A stretch of 64,000 nt of DNA, taken from Ignavibacteria bacterium. Its GTDB lineage: Bacteria; Bacteroidota; Ignavibacteria; Kapaibacteriales; Kapaibacteriaceae. Shown here one piece after another: positions 8,901 to 17,334 of the stretch (positions are counted from its first letter, which is position 1; the number at the start of each line of letters is the position of its first letter). Under the pieces are notes generated by a model that did no database searches, had not been told where the DNA came from, and saw only the letters and a program-made list of their open reading frames with translations. The position numbers and the translations under genes are program-made. Location: positions 671,262 to 735,261 of the forward strand of contig CP054181.1 of assembly GCA_015709655.1 (NCBI GenBank). The letters are read 5' to 3'.

Positions 8901-10782
8901 CAATGGTATCCCGAACAACCTCACCTTCGCAACGATAAACGCCAAGGTCTCTCTTTTTGTCGGTCTTGATAATGGGTGGTCCCTTTAGGCGAATGATATT
9001 CCATGCACTCTGCGAGAACACCATGGAAGGTTCTGCCGTAAACTGATCCTGTACGGGTGACGGTATGATAAGCCCAAATGCAATGTAGTACACCGTGTCG
9101 GTTCCGGGCAGCCTGGTAGAGAACCGCCAGCTGCCACTGGAGCCTGTTGGCGCATAGTTGCTGATGGTATCGTATGCTGTCCAGCTTCCGTTCTCGGGTT
9201 TAATAAAAACACAGACATCCTGTCCGCTTGCATTCCCAATGATGCTCACATCCCGCAGCGACACCGTAATGGTATCGGATAAAATTCCAATTTCGGTTGT
9301 TGCTGACGTCTTCAGCCAGAAGTCATACCGAATACGTCCCGGGGCACCTCTCAGATACGGAGAACGGTCCTGACCAACAGCCTGGGCGGCTGACGAGCCT
9401 ACACCAACGTTATCAAGGCGTGATCCCAGAATTACGCCACCGCCTGAACCGCCACCACCCGGAATATCGAGTAACGAAGCAACTGAACCATTGGCAAAGA
9501 CATCAAAATTGCCAAGCTGGCTTGCATGAATCGAGATGGCACCGCCACCGCCACCGCCGGCAGAGCCCTTGCCGGCAACACCCGAAGGATTACCGGATGC
9601 GCCGCCAGAGCCCCCTGCCAAAGGAACAAGCATCGTGTTGCCAACCTTTCGGCCCTTGTTATTCAGGCCGGGCGATGACAATCCGTCGGTAGCATTACCT
9701 GCCGATGCTCCGGGCTGACCTTCCCTGCCACCGCTTCCACCCCCGGCACCACCGGTGGGATTACATTGATCTTTATTATCACAACCTCTGCCACTCTCAC
9801 CAAAGGGATGGCCGGTGCCGCCACCACTGTTTTCGTATGCCGATGTTAGGTCGCCCCCGGGGTTCCCATTGAGTGATGCACTACCAAACTGTCCACCAGG
9901 GGGGAGATCCTGACCGCTGCCAATACCGGGCTTTCGACGTGAGTTGCTGCCAATGGTGGCGTTTTCGCCGCCGGGACCGCCGCCTGTATAACCGTTTCCG
10001 CCGTTCGACCCGCCACTACTGGCGATTGGTGCGTTAAATACCGATCCTCCACCGCCTCCACCACCGGGACCACCGTTGGATCCGTAGCCACTTGCATTAA
10101 TGATACAGCCATTCTGTGCTATCAATCGTCCAACGCTCATCAGAACAAAGGGCAAATACCCTTGGTTGCCGGGGGTACCCGGATCGGTATCATTGGTTGA
10201 AATCTTATACTCGGCGCCGGAAAGGTACATCGAGTCAATGATCATTGCGCCGCGTCGTGATCTTCGGCCTAACGATCCTTCACCAAAAACAATATCCGAG
10301 CTGGTCCGCTTATCACCAATCGGTGTTGGTCTTACAATGTAGAAGGTATCAGCATCACTTGTCTGGCCACCAACTTCAACAACCAGCGGTATCTTGAACT
10401 GCGGTTGCAGCTGCGTCCAGTCATGACTGTTTGGGATAACCGTTGGGACAACAAACACGGTCGTGCTAATCATCCGTCCGTTCCAGCTTACCACACACGG
10501 TCCAATTTTAACGATCGCAGTATCGGCCGGGCGGGCACAACGCACCCGCACATTGTCACCAGGATTGTTCAGCGAAAATCCGTCCGAACCAAAGTTATTG
10601 TTGGCGTTATGAGGTCCGATAATCTCGATATAGGTTGCATACCGGGTTGTTCCGATATCCGGCAACAGGTACGAAATCACAGGCTTGGCAACAGTCTGTC
10701 CCGGCATCACCATTCCTAACACACACACAATGGCTGCCAGGATTTTAGGTACACCCCCTACAAGGTTGGATTGATACTTCAT
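5998..10782 (-). CDS. Giant secreted protein: Gly-rich region, ASH repeats, T9SS tail
   Basis: This 1594-residue protein carries a signal peptide (residues 1-32). Residues about 225-455 form a glycine/serine/asparagine-rich stretch with runs such as GGPGGGGGGGS. Next comes a series of immunoglobulin-like ASH/choice-of-anchor-D modules, with starts recognisable near residues 605, 830, 955, 1160 and 1270 (for example DTIVVTNLGESPLEI and QTVTFINTGALPVTI). The last 80 residues (NPYPSPAADNLLVDV, LELVNPQGVVVD, SGMYALRL) match a T9SS type A sorting domain, so I infer export across the outer membrane and surface attachment or release. The actual activity is unknown; no catalytic motif is visible. The next gene overlaps its stop codon. 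Confidence 0.85.
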   Translation of the reverse strand: MKYQSNLVGGVPKILAAIVCVLGMVMPGQTVAKPVISYLLPDIGTTRYATYIEIIGPHNANNNFGSDGFSLNNPGDNVRVRCARPADTAIVKIGPCVVSWNGRMISTTVFVVPTVIPNSHDWTQLQPQFKIPLVVEVGGQTSDADTFYIVRPTPIGDKRTSSDIVFGEGSLGRRSRRGAMIIDSMYLSGAEYKISTNDTDPGTPGNQGYLPFVLMSVGRLIAQNGCIINASGYGSNGGPGGGGGGGSVFNAPIASSGGSNGGNGYTGGGPGGENATIGSNSRRKPGIGSGQDLPPGGQFGSASLNGNPGGDLTSAYENSGGGTGHPFGESGRGCDNKDQCNPTGGAGGGSGGREGQPGASAGNATDGLSSPGLNNKGRKVGNTMLVPLAGGSGGASGNPSGVAGKGSAGGGGGGAISIHASQLGNFDVFANGSVASLLDIPGGGGSGGGVILGSRLDNVGVGSSAAQAVGQDRSPYLRGAPGRIRYDFWLKTSATTEIGILSDTITVSLRDVSIIGNASGQDVCVFIKPENGSWTAYDTISNYAPTGSSGSWRFSTRLPGTDTVYYIAFGLIIPSPVQDQFTAEPSMVFSQSAWNIIRLKGPPIIKTDKKRDLGVYRCEGEVVRDTIVVTNLGESPLEITTARFIGNPTGYSVVSPTAFPDSIQSNDSKVYVIEFRPPATMSGLQSEKLELVNTDTSSLRNPWIVEYVSDVRPIKLSYRYRGSKVDTVNVGPLCVNSVLSEQIILENIGLDPVTPLSFVSSNRSLVEVSANLPFTIDVGGFRNLNFTIVAKRVGPGVVATLLNIDGCDEPDTVWIRFEGVAPGFTLLGTGQFGIVPTGSAKQLLLQLRNDGSSDLDVGAIPAVPAPFRLVSATPALPGIIKPGGVVDLLFEYAPIAGGSHQATVKLMSSNTTTLGGRSCSDSVIILLAGQSQAAQVIADPGFVVYPPTRTCQSAVEQVLIRNTGGIDVNLLYPAFINGTNQADFTILRQPKDTILPPGGTALYEIAFRPVADPTIPRSAILSVRTTAFNATQIDVPLSGTLAYLDLAGNKYIDAGLVAVGNTVTIPVQYTNTTGSSVTIDQIVSSRSTVVSATPAPFTLANGDMQVVTITVSPLFEMSAVDTLWFISGQPCADSFPVLVRWTAENASVGITNTIDFGALAECMVKTDTILITNTSNVPADLISAGITGPDAPLFTILNPAAVTGTTMQPGEIVKVVVQFDPRGGTDGAKFADVTIRVRLNNQPTPFVCTLSGVRATSIPNTPGPVVFGFVDVQQSSTQTVTFINTGALPVTIKAISLKGESGGVITISGPAMPYLLQPGERLDLAVTFSPTDNIAYVDTIYIDIDQPCADRKAVAVSGRGRLNVEIEVRMPTLTVSPAEDKLVIPVGAQIVAGAASSVTAEGRMVLRYSTSVMVVQRVSIGTILRNESIGGVTELEILLPQVTVTDQESVITELLGQATLGSTDSTELHVLFAELSATSSTYTTRKKDGWLRLDICREGGPRLIKKAGQFKVNPYPSPAADNLLVDVEVYEKGLHILELVNPQGVVVDRITFVHTIGDAARVVQFNVQQRASGMYALRLTTPSRVRIVPAVVMH

Positions 10783-11206
10783 ACGCCAGTGTTGCCTTTG
10801 CTAATTCTGCACAAAAAGTCCGACTGCACACGGTTGGTTCCGAGACGCTGATTCATCTTCATTGTTCTCGTCGCTCCGGAAACACGTTCCGCAACACCAG
10901 GGCATCGTTGTCTGATACACCCTGGAATGGCCGAGTGCTTGTTCCTGCCTAACAAAACGGACAAACCTTTGGAACACTCCAAACTCTGTGCCATTTTCAT
11001 CCTTAGGCGTTGCTCCAGTGGAGTTAGAAATCGTTGTTTGCATGGAGTAGCCGGAGACCCGCTGGAAATCATGTGCAAAAATACAGAGTAGTGCCGGCAT
11101 GGTTCTGAGAATACCGGATGATTCCGGTTTTCTGAAAGGATTTTTCTCCGGACACGAAATGGTAGGCGGTACTCAATTATCGGGAAATGATGTCTAAGTT
11201 ACCGTT
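10783..11206. other. Intergenic region between divergent genes
   Basis: This 424-base region separates the divergent 1594-residue gene and xerC. Two overlapping minus-strand open frames of 99 codons exist inside it, but neither has a recognisable protein pattern and they occupy the same bases in different frames, so I do not call a gene. Both promoters should lie here. I saw no clear hairpin terminator, riboswitch or repeat. Confidence 0.5.
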
Positions 11207-12139
11207 ATGGAATACGAACTCGATGCACTGATGGATGACTATGTAACGGCTCTTTCGTCGGAGAGAGCTCTGAGCAGTCACACCATCACGGCGTACCACA
11301 CGGCCCTTCAGCAGTTCAGGGTGTTCCTGCTTGAAACGTACGATACCATTCCGGCACCGGCAGACCTAACGGTTGCCGAACTGCGTCCGTTCCTTGGTTG
11401 GTTACATGATAAGGGGCTTAGCCGACGTTCAATCAAGCAAAAGTTTGCTGCATTGCGTTCGTTTTTTTCATGGTTAGTGCGCATTGATGTTGTACCAATG
11501 AACCCAACGCGGGGTATTACATCACCAAAACTCGATAAGAAATTGCCATCGTTTCTCCAGCATACCGAGGCCGTAACGCTAGCCGGTGTGTTTGACCTGA
11601 CAACCGAAGCAGGTGCGCGCGATCACGCCTTGTGTGAGCTGTTGTATGGCAGCGGACTGCGTATCAGCGAGGCTCTGCAGCTTAATGTGGCTGATATCAA
11701 CGAGCAGCAAAAAACCGTCCGCGTCATGGGCAAGCGTTCAAAGCAGCGCATTGTCCCGGTGACCGATGCTGCAATTGCAGCGATCCATACCTATCTGGCA
11801 TTCCGGACCGGTGTTGCCGGTAGTGGTCATCGTAATGCAGGCATGCCCCAGCCCCTTTTCCTTGGAACAAAGGGAGGTCGGCTCACACCAGCAGGAGCAT
11901 GGCGAATTGTAAACAAGGCACTGGGGCCGATTACGGAATCACAACGGAAGAGTCCTCACGTGCTCCGCCACAGTTTTGCCACCCATCTTCTGGATAACGG
12001 GGCCGACCTTTCGGCGGTGAGCGAGATGCTCGGTCACAGCTCGCTGAGCACCACACAGGTATATACCCATGTGAGTATCGAACGGCTTAAGGATGCCTAC
12101 AAAAAGGCGCATCCCCGAAGCGAAACGGACTCCGAATAG
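11207..12139 (+). CDS. xerC: Site-specific tyrosine recombinase XerC
   Basis: This 310-residue recombinase resolves chromosome dimers at dif sites together with a XerD partner. The N-terminal SAM-like core-binding domain (residues 1-100, ending RSFFSWLVRIDVVPMNPT) is followed by the catalytic domain. All active-site residues are visible: Arg152 (SGLRISEA), His251 and Arg254 (HVLRHSFATHLL), His277 (LGHSSLSTTQ) and the nucleophile Tyr286 (VYTHV). The C-terminal AHPR ending favours XerC over XerD. The neighbours are housekeeping genes, not phage genes, so a chromosomal Xer role is more likely than an integrase. It heads a long plus-strand gene run. Confidence 0.88.
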   Translation: MEYELDALMDDYVTALSSERALSSHTITAYHTALQQFRVFLLETYDTIPAPADLTVAELRPFLGWLHDKGLSRRSIKQKFAALRSFFSWLVRIDVVPMNPTRGITSPKLDKKLPSFLQHTEAVTLAGVFDLTTEAGARDHALCELLYGSGLRISEALQLNVADINEQQKTVRVMGKRSKQRIVPVTDAAIAAIHTYLAFRTGVAGSGHRNAGMPQPLFLGTKGGRLTPAGAWRIVNKALGPITESQRKSPHVLRHSFATHLLDNGADLSAVSEMLGHSSLSTTQVYTHVSIERLKDAYKKAHPRSETDSE

Positions 12140-12230
12140 CTGCTAACGGTGCAGATGTCCCCGGTACCGTAATGACCAAAATTGCACAACGGTGTCGGCC
12201 AATAACGGTAAAGTTCGGTATTTTCCCGTA

Positions 12231-13217
12231 ATGATACGGTTTGCTGTTATCGGTGCCGGGCACCTTGGATCAATTCATATCTCACTCTTACCAACGCATA
12301 ACAACGTTCAGGTTGCCTGTGTTGTTGACCCCGATGAACAGCGCGGTCGTGCAGTTGCGGAAGGCGTCGGAGCCGTATGGGTGCCGCGGGTTGACGCCAT
12401 GCCTGCAGTTGATGCAGTGGTGATTGCTGCGCCAACCACCTACCATCATGAACTTGCCACACACTGCTTGTTGAGGGGTATTCACACCTTTATCGAAAAA
12501 CCGGTAACAGCAACGTATGCCCAGGCAACCGAGCTGATGAATCTTGCCGCACAGAGTGGATGCATTGTTCAGGTTGGCCACATCGAGCGGTTTAATCCTG
12601 CATTAACGGCACTTGCAGATTTTGCGCTGAAGCCACTCTTTATCGAAGGACATCGGTTGAGTACGTTCAAACCCAGAGCAATCGACGTTAGTGTGGTACA
12701 GGACCTGATGATCCACGATATTGACCTGCTGTTGTGGATGACGAAGTCAACGGTCACCGATATCCAGGCTACCGGGGTGGCAGTATTAACCCAAACACCC
12801 GATATTGCCAATGCCCGCCTCACGTTTCAGAACGGCTGTGTTGCCAACCTTACGGCGTCACGCATCAGTGCCAAACCAATGCGAAAGCTGAGACTATTCC
12901 AGAACGAAAGCTACATCAGCATTGACCTGGCTCAGAGTACCGCCGAGATGTTCAGACTGATTGATCAGTCTGATCTGAATCCAGGACGACAAGTCTCGCT
13001 TGGTAACATCACAACGCAGTTCGGCAATAAAGTGATTGTTCTGGAAACACCTGCCGTGCAGCCGGCCAATGCCATTGCACAGGAACAGGCATCGTTCTTG
13101 CGCAGTATCACAACCAACGGCAGCTCTGCCGTTACTGTTGAAGAAGCTGCTGAAGCCGTTCGCATAGCAGAGCAAATTGAAGCTGCCATGGCTGCAACGG
13201 TACCCCACATATCATAA
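12231..13217 (+). CDS. Gfo/Idh/MocA-family NAD(P)-dependent oxidoreductase
   Basis: This 328-residue protein has an N-terminal Rossmann fold with the dinucleotide-binding motif GAGHLG (residues 7-12), then CVVDPDEQRG and AAPTTYHHELA. The family signature EKP occurs in TFIEKPVTATY. The C-terminal half contains GHIERFNPA and HDIDLLLW, found in this family's sugar- and UDP-sugar-type dehydrogenases. Substrate cannot be told from sequence alone. I start at the ATG at 12231, which gives the normal short lead before the Rossmann strand; an earlier in-frame start at 12192 would add 13 unrelated residues. It lies between xerC and an outer-membrane protein gene with no obvious pathway link. Confidence 0.85.
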   Translation: MIRFAVIGAGHLGSIHISLLPTHNNVQVACVVDPDEQRGRAVAEGVGAVWVPRVDAMPAVDAVVIAAPTTYHHELATHCLLRGIHTFIEKPVTATYAQATELMNLAAQSGCIVQVGHIERFNPALTALADFALKPLFIEGHRLSTFKPRAIDVSVVQDLMIHDIDLLLWMTKSTVTDIQATGVAVLTQTPDIANARLTFQNGCVANLTASRISAKPMRKLRLFQNESYISIDLAQSTAEMFRLIDQSDLNPGRQVSLGNITTQFGNKVIVLETPAVQPANAIAQEQASFLRSITTNGSSAVTVEEAAEAVRIAEQIEAAMAATVPHIS

Positions 13218-13235
13218 ATTTGCTTAGCGATTAAC

Positions 13236-14711
13236 TTGACGCTCCATCGATTCACTTTTCTTTTACTCGTTTCCGTTACAATCATCCTTTCCGGGCTAGC
13301 GAATCCCGCACCCATACGTGCCCAAACCGAGGCTGCCGATTTTTCACGTATTGGTTGTGCAGGGTTTCTTACCAGCACAGTATCCGATTACCAGTGCGTT
13401 GGCATCAACCCCGCGAATCTTGGTGTTGTGCCTCAGCCGGAAACGTTTAAGATGTCGGACCCTCTTACCTACGGCATTTTTCGCAAGAAGCGCAACTGGT
13501 CGTTTGGTCTTATTGAAGGCGGAGTCAGCCTTCACAGCGACGCTCTAAACCGAAGCGGTGTACTGGATATGCTAACACAAACCTCGAGTGGTACATTTTC
13601 GGATAGTGACAAGGTACAGGCGGCTCGTAACTTTGCTAACCGTGGTATCCGGTTTTCCGCTGAGTTAATCACACTTGGTGCAGCATATCAAAGCAACTCA
13701 TGGGGCGGGCTTGCAGTAACTGTTCGGGAGCGGATCTCCGGCACCTTCCGTTTTAACACGGAAGCCGCACAACTTGTATTTGAGGGACGCAATTTTTCGT
13801 ATTTCGACAGCGTGGGTGTAACCTATAATGGCGACACTGTGGGGTACAGCACCAACCCACGGTATTTTTCTGACTTGTTTAACGGAACGCAGCTCTCTCT
13901 GGTGTGGTATCGCGAACTCGGACTCTCGTACGGCGTTGAACTGGTACACCTGAGCCAACTATCGATCTATGCCGGAATTGGTGCAAAGTATCTCCTGGGC
14001 TACGCCCTGATGGATGCCCGCGTTGTTAATGGCAACCTGCATGCACAGAGTGCCTTAAGCCCCGTGTTTGGCGTCAACTACGGTAAGGCTTCCAGCAACT
14101 CGCTGATACCGGGCAATGAATTTATCCCCGTTGGCACAGGCTACAGTGTAGACATCGGCATCACCATGCGGTACAAAAACATTGCGTGGAGCGCCAGTGT
14201 TGTTGACGTAGGAATGATGGTCTGGGACGGCAATGTTTTTATGGCTCAGGACACCATACTCAACGGTTTGATAAGTACCGGCTTCAGCAGCTATAACATT
14301 TTTCAGGAGGCACCCAAGATTACCGGTGACGGGAACTACTTTAAGTGGGTTGGCGCAGCTTCAACCAAGAGCACAATACCCGCACGGGTACGGATTGGCA
14401 CATCGTACACCCACAACGTACACTGGACGTTCGGCTTTGACGCTGTGTTCCCGGTCACTGATGCCGCCGGTTCACTCGGTGAGCCCATTGTGAGCATCGG
14501 TGCCGACTGGCGCCCCACCGTATGGCTTAAATGCGGAACAGGTTTTGGAGCAGGGGGGAACATGGGCTCGTTTATTCCGGCTAGCGTCCTCTTCTCGGTG
14601 TTCGACGGTATGTGGGAACTGGGGATTGCCTCACGGGACCTGATAACACTGATCACAACTAATCGTCCGATTATCAGTATGGTTGTAGGAGCAGTACGCC
14701 TACGTTTGTAA
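13236..14711 (+). CDS. Outer-membrane beta-barrel protein, DUF5723-like
   Basis: This protein of about 491 residues starts with a signal peptide (LLLVSVTIILSGLANP..., cleavage near AQTEA). It continues with GINPANLGVV, the NPAN(L) motif seen at the start of FadL/PorV/DUF5723-type barrels of Bacteroidota. The rest is rich in alternating aromatic/polar strands and glycine, consistent with a 14-stranded-type barrel (GVELVHLSQLSIYAGIGAKYLLGYA, IGTSYTHNVHWTFGFDAVF). The start codon appears to be TTG at 13236, 18 bases after the preceding stop; no ATG with a full signal peptide is available. The function is unknown; transport or a T9SS-associated role is possible. Confidence 0.7.
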   Translation: MTLHRFTFLLLVSVTIILSGLANPAPIRAQTEAADFSRIGCAGFLTSTVSDYQCVGINPANLGVVPQPETFKMSDPLTYGIFRKKRNWSFGLIEGGVSLHSDALNRSGVLDMLTQTSSGTFSDSDKVQAARNFANRGIRFSAELITLGAAYQSNSWGGLAVTVRERISGTFRFNTEAAQLVFEGRNFSYFDSVGVTYNGDTVGYSTNPRYFSDLFNGTQLSLVWYRELGLSYGVELVHLSQLSIYAGIGAKYLLGYALMDARVVNGNLHAQSALSPVFGVNYGKASSNSLIPGNEFIPVGTGYSVDIGITMRYKNIAWSASVVDVGMMVWDGNVFMAQDTILNGLISTGFSSYNIFQEAPKITGDGNYFKWVGAASTKSTIPARVRIGTSYTHNVHWTFGFDAVFPVTDAAGSLGEPIVSIGADWRPTVWLKCGTGFGAGGNMGSFIPASVLFSVFDGMWELGIASRDLITLITTNRPIISMVVGAVRLRL

Positions 14712-14774
14712 GTGTATTGTACGAATGTAACGTCCGTCACCCCCCAAACTACAAATCTTTTTTACTGTTTTCCC

Positions 14775-17333
14775 ATGCACTATCCGTTTTCTGATACCGA
14801 AACCAAGTGGCAGCAGTTCTGGCAAACAAACGGCACCTACCAGGTGTCTGACGATACCTCACTGCCCAAGTATTACATCCTGGATATGTTTCCCTATCCT
14901 TCCGGAACCGGTTTGCACATCGGACATCCCGAAGGCTATACCGCAACCGATATCGTCAGCCGATTCAAACGGATGTGCGGTTTTAACGTTCTGCACCCCA
15001 TGGGATTCGATGCCTTTGGTTTGCCCACCGAACGTCAGGCGATGGTCGAGAATATTCATCCTACGCTGATCACCCAACGGAACGTGTCAACCTTCATGCG
15101 CCAGCTTAACATGTTAGGGTTTGACTTCGACTGGCAGCGGATGGTAAACACCACCGATCCCGGGTATATGAAGTGGACGCAGTGGATGTTTCTGGAGATT
15201 TACAATTCGTGGTTCGACCACTCTGTTGGAAAGGCACGACCTATACATGAGCTACCCGTCCCTGAATCAATAACCGATCCGGTCAGCCGGGAGCAGTATA
15301 TCGACAGCCATCGTCTGGCATACATTGCCCATATCCCCGTAAACTGGTGCGAGGCCCTGGGTACGGTTCTCGCAAACGAAGAAGTGGACGAATGGGTGTC
15401 GAAAGGCTATACGGTGGAACGCCGGCCAATGCGTCAGTGGATGCTTCGTATCACCGCCTACGCTCAACGGCTGCTCGACGATCTGGATTCATTGCAGTGG
15501 CCCCAGTCCACCATGGAAATGCAGCGTCACTGGATTGGACGCTCGGAAGGGGCTGAGATCCGATTTACCATTGCGCAACACGATGAGCATATCGAGGTGT
15601 TCACCACCCGTCCGGACACGATTTTTGGCGCCACCTATGTGTTGCTTGCTCCTGAACATCGCCTGGTGGAAAAAATTACTACCGACGAACAATACATTTC
15701 GGTAAATGAATACCGTTCTGCTGCAATGCGTAAAAGCGATCTTGAGCGCACCGAGCTGGCTACCCGAAAAACCGGTGTTGCCACCGGCGCATTTGCCATT
15801 AACCCTGCCACGGGAGAACGTATCCCGATTTATATTTCGGATTACGTTCTGGCTCACTACGGTACGGGTGCAATTATGGCTGTGCCTGCGCATGACCAGC
15901 GTGATTACGACTTTGCCCGTATCTTCCGTCTGCCCATCGTCCAGGTTGTTGTACCGGATACCGACACCCTCCACGCCCCCACCGATACTCCTGCCCAAGC
16001 CTTTTCTGGTAACGGAGTGTGTGTGAATTCTGCAAACAGCACCGTTAACCTGAATGGTTTGCCAACAGCTGATGCAAAACTGGCAATTGTTGAATGGCTG
16101 GAGAAAACCAATGTTGGACGCTCCAGGGTTCAGTACCGGCTGCGCGACTGGCTGTTTTCACGCCAGCGCTACTGGGGCGAACCAATTCCGATTATGTACT
16201 TTAAGGATGGAACAAAACGCTCTCTTGAGCTTGAAGAGCTGCCGCTAAAACTGCCCGACATTACCGATTTTAATCCGTCCGGCACCGTTGAGTCGGCTCT
16301 CTCACTCGTTCCCGAATGGATAGATTTTATTGATCCCAAAACCGGCAAACAGGCAGGTTTCGAAACCAATACAATGCCACAGTGGGCAGGGTCATGCTGG
16401 TACTTTTTGCGGTACTGCGATCCCGAGAACACCAGCCGTTTTTGCAGTCGGGAGCTGGAAGAATACTGGATGGGAAATAGTGGCGTTGACCTTTACGTTG
16501 GCGGCGCCGAACACGCTGTGCTCCACCTTCTCTATGCACGATTCTGGCATAAGGTGCTCTACGACCTTGGACACGTGAGTGGACCCGAACCGGTGAAACG
16601 TTTGTTCCACCAGGGTTTAATCCTGGGTGAAGACGGACGGAAGATGAGTAAGTCTTTGGGTAATGTTGTAAATCCTGATACTGTTGTACAACAGTATGGT
16701 GCCGATGCCCTGCGCCTGTATGAAATGTTTCTTGGGCCGCTGGAAGCATCAAAACCATGGAATCCCACCGGTATCGAGGGGATTTCGAGGTTCCTGGACA
16801 GAGTGTGGCGTTTGGTCGTACAGGAAAACGGAACCCTGGTTCCAATGTCTGACGATGACGAAACCCGTCCGGAGCTTCTGAAGCTTCTTCATACTACCAT
16901 AAAAAAAACCCGGCAGGATATTGAGACGCTTAGCTTTAATACGGCCATAGCACAGATGATGATTTTTGTAAATGTTTATACTCCGCTGGACGTGAAACCA
17001 CGGCAGCACATCGAACAGTTTTTACAATGCCTTGCGCCGTTTGCACCTCATATCAGTGAAGAGTTATGGCACCGTCTCGGAAACCCACCCAGTATTCATC
17101 GGACCAGATTCCCTGGTTTTAATCCGGACCTGCTTGTTGAATCGGAAGTGGAAATCGTCCTCCAGGTAAATAGTAAAATCCGTGGTAAACTTATGGTACC
17201 TGCAGATGCCAAGGTTGACGAACTTGAACGCCTGGCAATGAACAGCGAAACCGTCATTAAACACATCGAGGGAAAAAGCATTCGGAAACTCATCGTTGTC
17301 CCCGGCAAACTGGTAAACATCATTATTTCATAA
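14775..17333 (+). CDS. leuS: Leucyl-tRNA synthetase
   Basis: This is a class I aminoacyl-tRNA synthetase that charges tRNA-Leu in the cytoplasm. With the start at the ATG at 14775 it has 852 residues, normal for bacterial LeuRS. The HIGH motif is HIGH at residues 48-51, within YPSGTGLHIGHPEGY, and KMSKS is at residues 623-627 (GRKMSKSLGN). The CP1 editing domain is present (TTRPDTIFGATYVLLAPEH; GAIMAVPAHDQRD). The C-terminal anticodon-binding and ILVQVNSK-type region (IVLQVNSKIRGK) completes the protein. The next gene starts one base after its stop codon, so they are co-transcribed. Confidence 0.97.
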   Translation: MHYPFSDTETKWQQFWQTNGTYQVSDDTSLPKYYILDMFPYPSGTGLHIGHPEGYTATDIVSRFKRMCGFNVLHPMGFDAFGLPTERQAMVENIHPTLITQRNVSTFMRQLNMLGFDFDWQRMVNTTDPGYMKWTQWMFLEIYNSWFDHSVGKARPIHELPVPESITDPVSREQYIDSHRLAYIAHIPVNWCEALGTVLANEEVDEWVSKGYTVERRPMRQWMLRITAYAQRLLDDLDSLQWPQSTMEMQRHWIGRSEGAEIRFTIAQHDEHIEVFTTRPDTIFGATYVLLAPEHRLVEKITTDEQYISVNEYRSAAMRKSDLERTELATRKTGVATGAFAINPATGERIPIYISDYVLAHYGTGAIMAVPAHDQRDYDFARIFRLPIVQVVVPDTDTLHAPTDTPAQAFSGNGVCVNSANSTVNLNGLPTADAKLAIVEWLEKTNVGRSRVQYRLRDWLFSRQRYWGEPIPIMYFKDGTKRSLELEELPLKLPDITDFNPSGTVESALSLVPEWIDFIDPKTGKQAGFETNTMPQWAGSCWYFLRYCDPENTSRFCSRELEEYWMGNSGVDLYVGGAEHAVLHLLYARFWHKVLYDLGHVSGPEPVKRLFHQGLILGEDGRKMSKSLGNVVNPDTVVQQYGADALRLYEMFLGPLEASKPWNPTGIEGISRFLDRVWRLVVQENGTLVPMSDDDETRPELLKLLHTTIKKTRQDIETLSFNTAIAQMMIFVNVYTPLDVKPRQHIEQFLQCLAPFAPHISEELWHRLGNPPSIHRTRFPGFNPDLLVESEVEIVLQVNSKIRGKLMVPADAKVDELERLAMNSETVIKHIEGKSIRKLIVVPGKLVNIIIS

Positions 17334-17334
17334 C

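Noticed and set aside
9432..10112. Long open frames in other phases opposite or inside the glycine-rich block
   Set aside because: They are a by-product of GGN repeats in the real reading frame; their translations are low-complexity and have no family pattern.
10779..11100. Two minus-strand open frames of 99 codons between the giant protein gene and xerC
   Set aside because: They overlap each other in different frames, show no protein-like pattern, and have no good start signals; more likely chance frames in a regulatory region.
11207..12139. Phage or integrative element integrase
   Set aside because: The XerC-like C-terminus, housekeeping neighbours and lack of a flanking attachment repeat favour the chromosomal recombinase.
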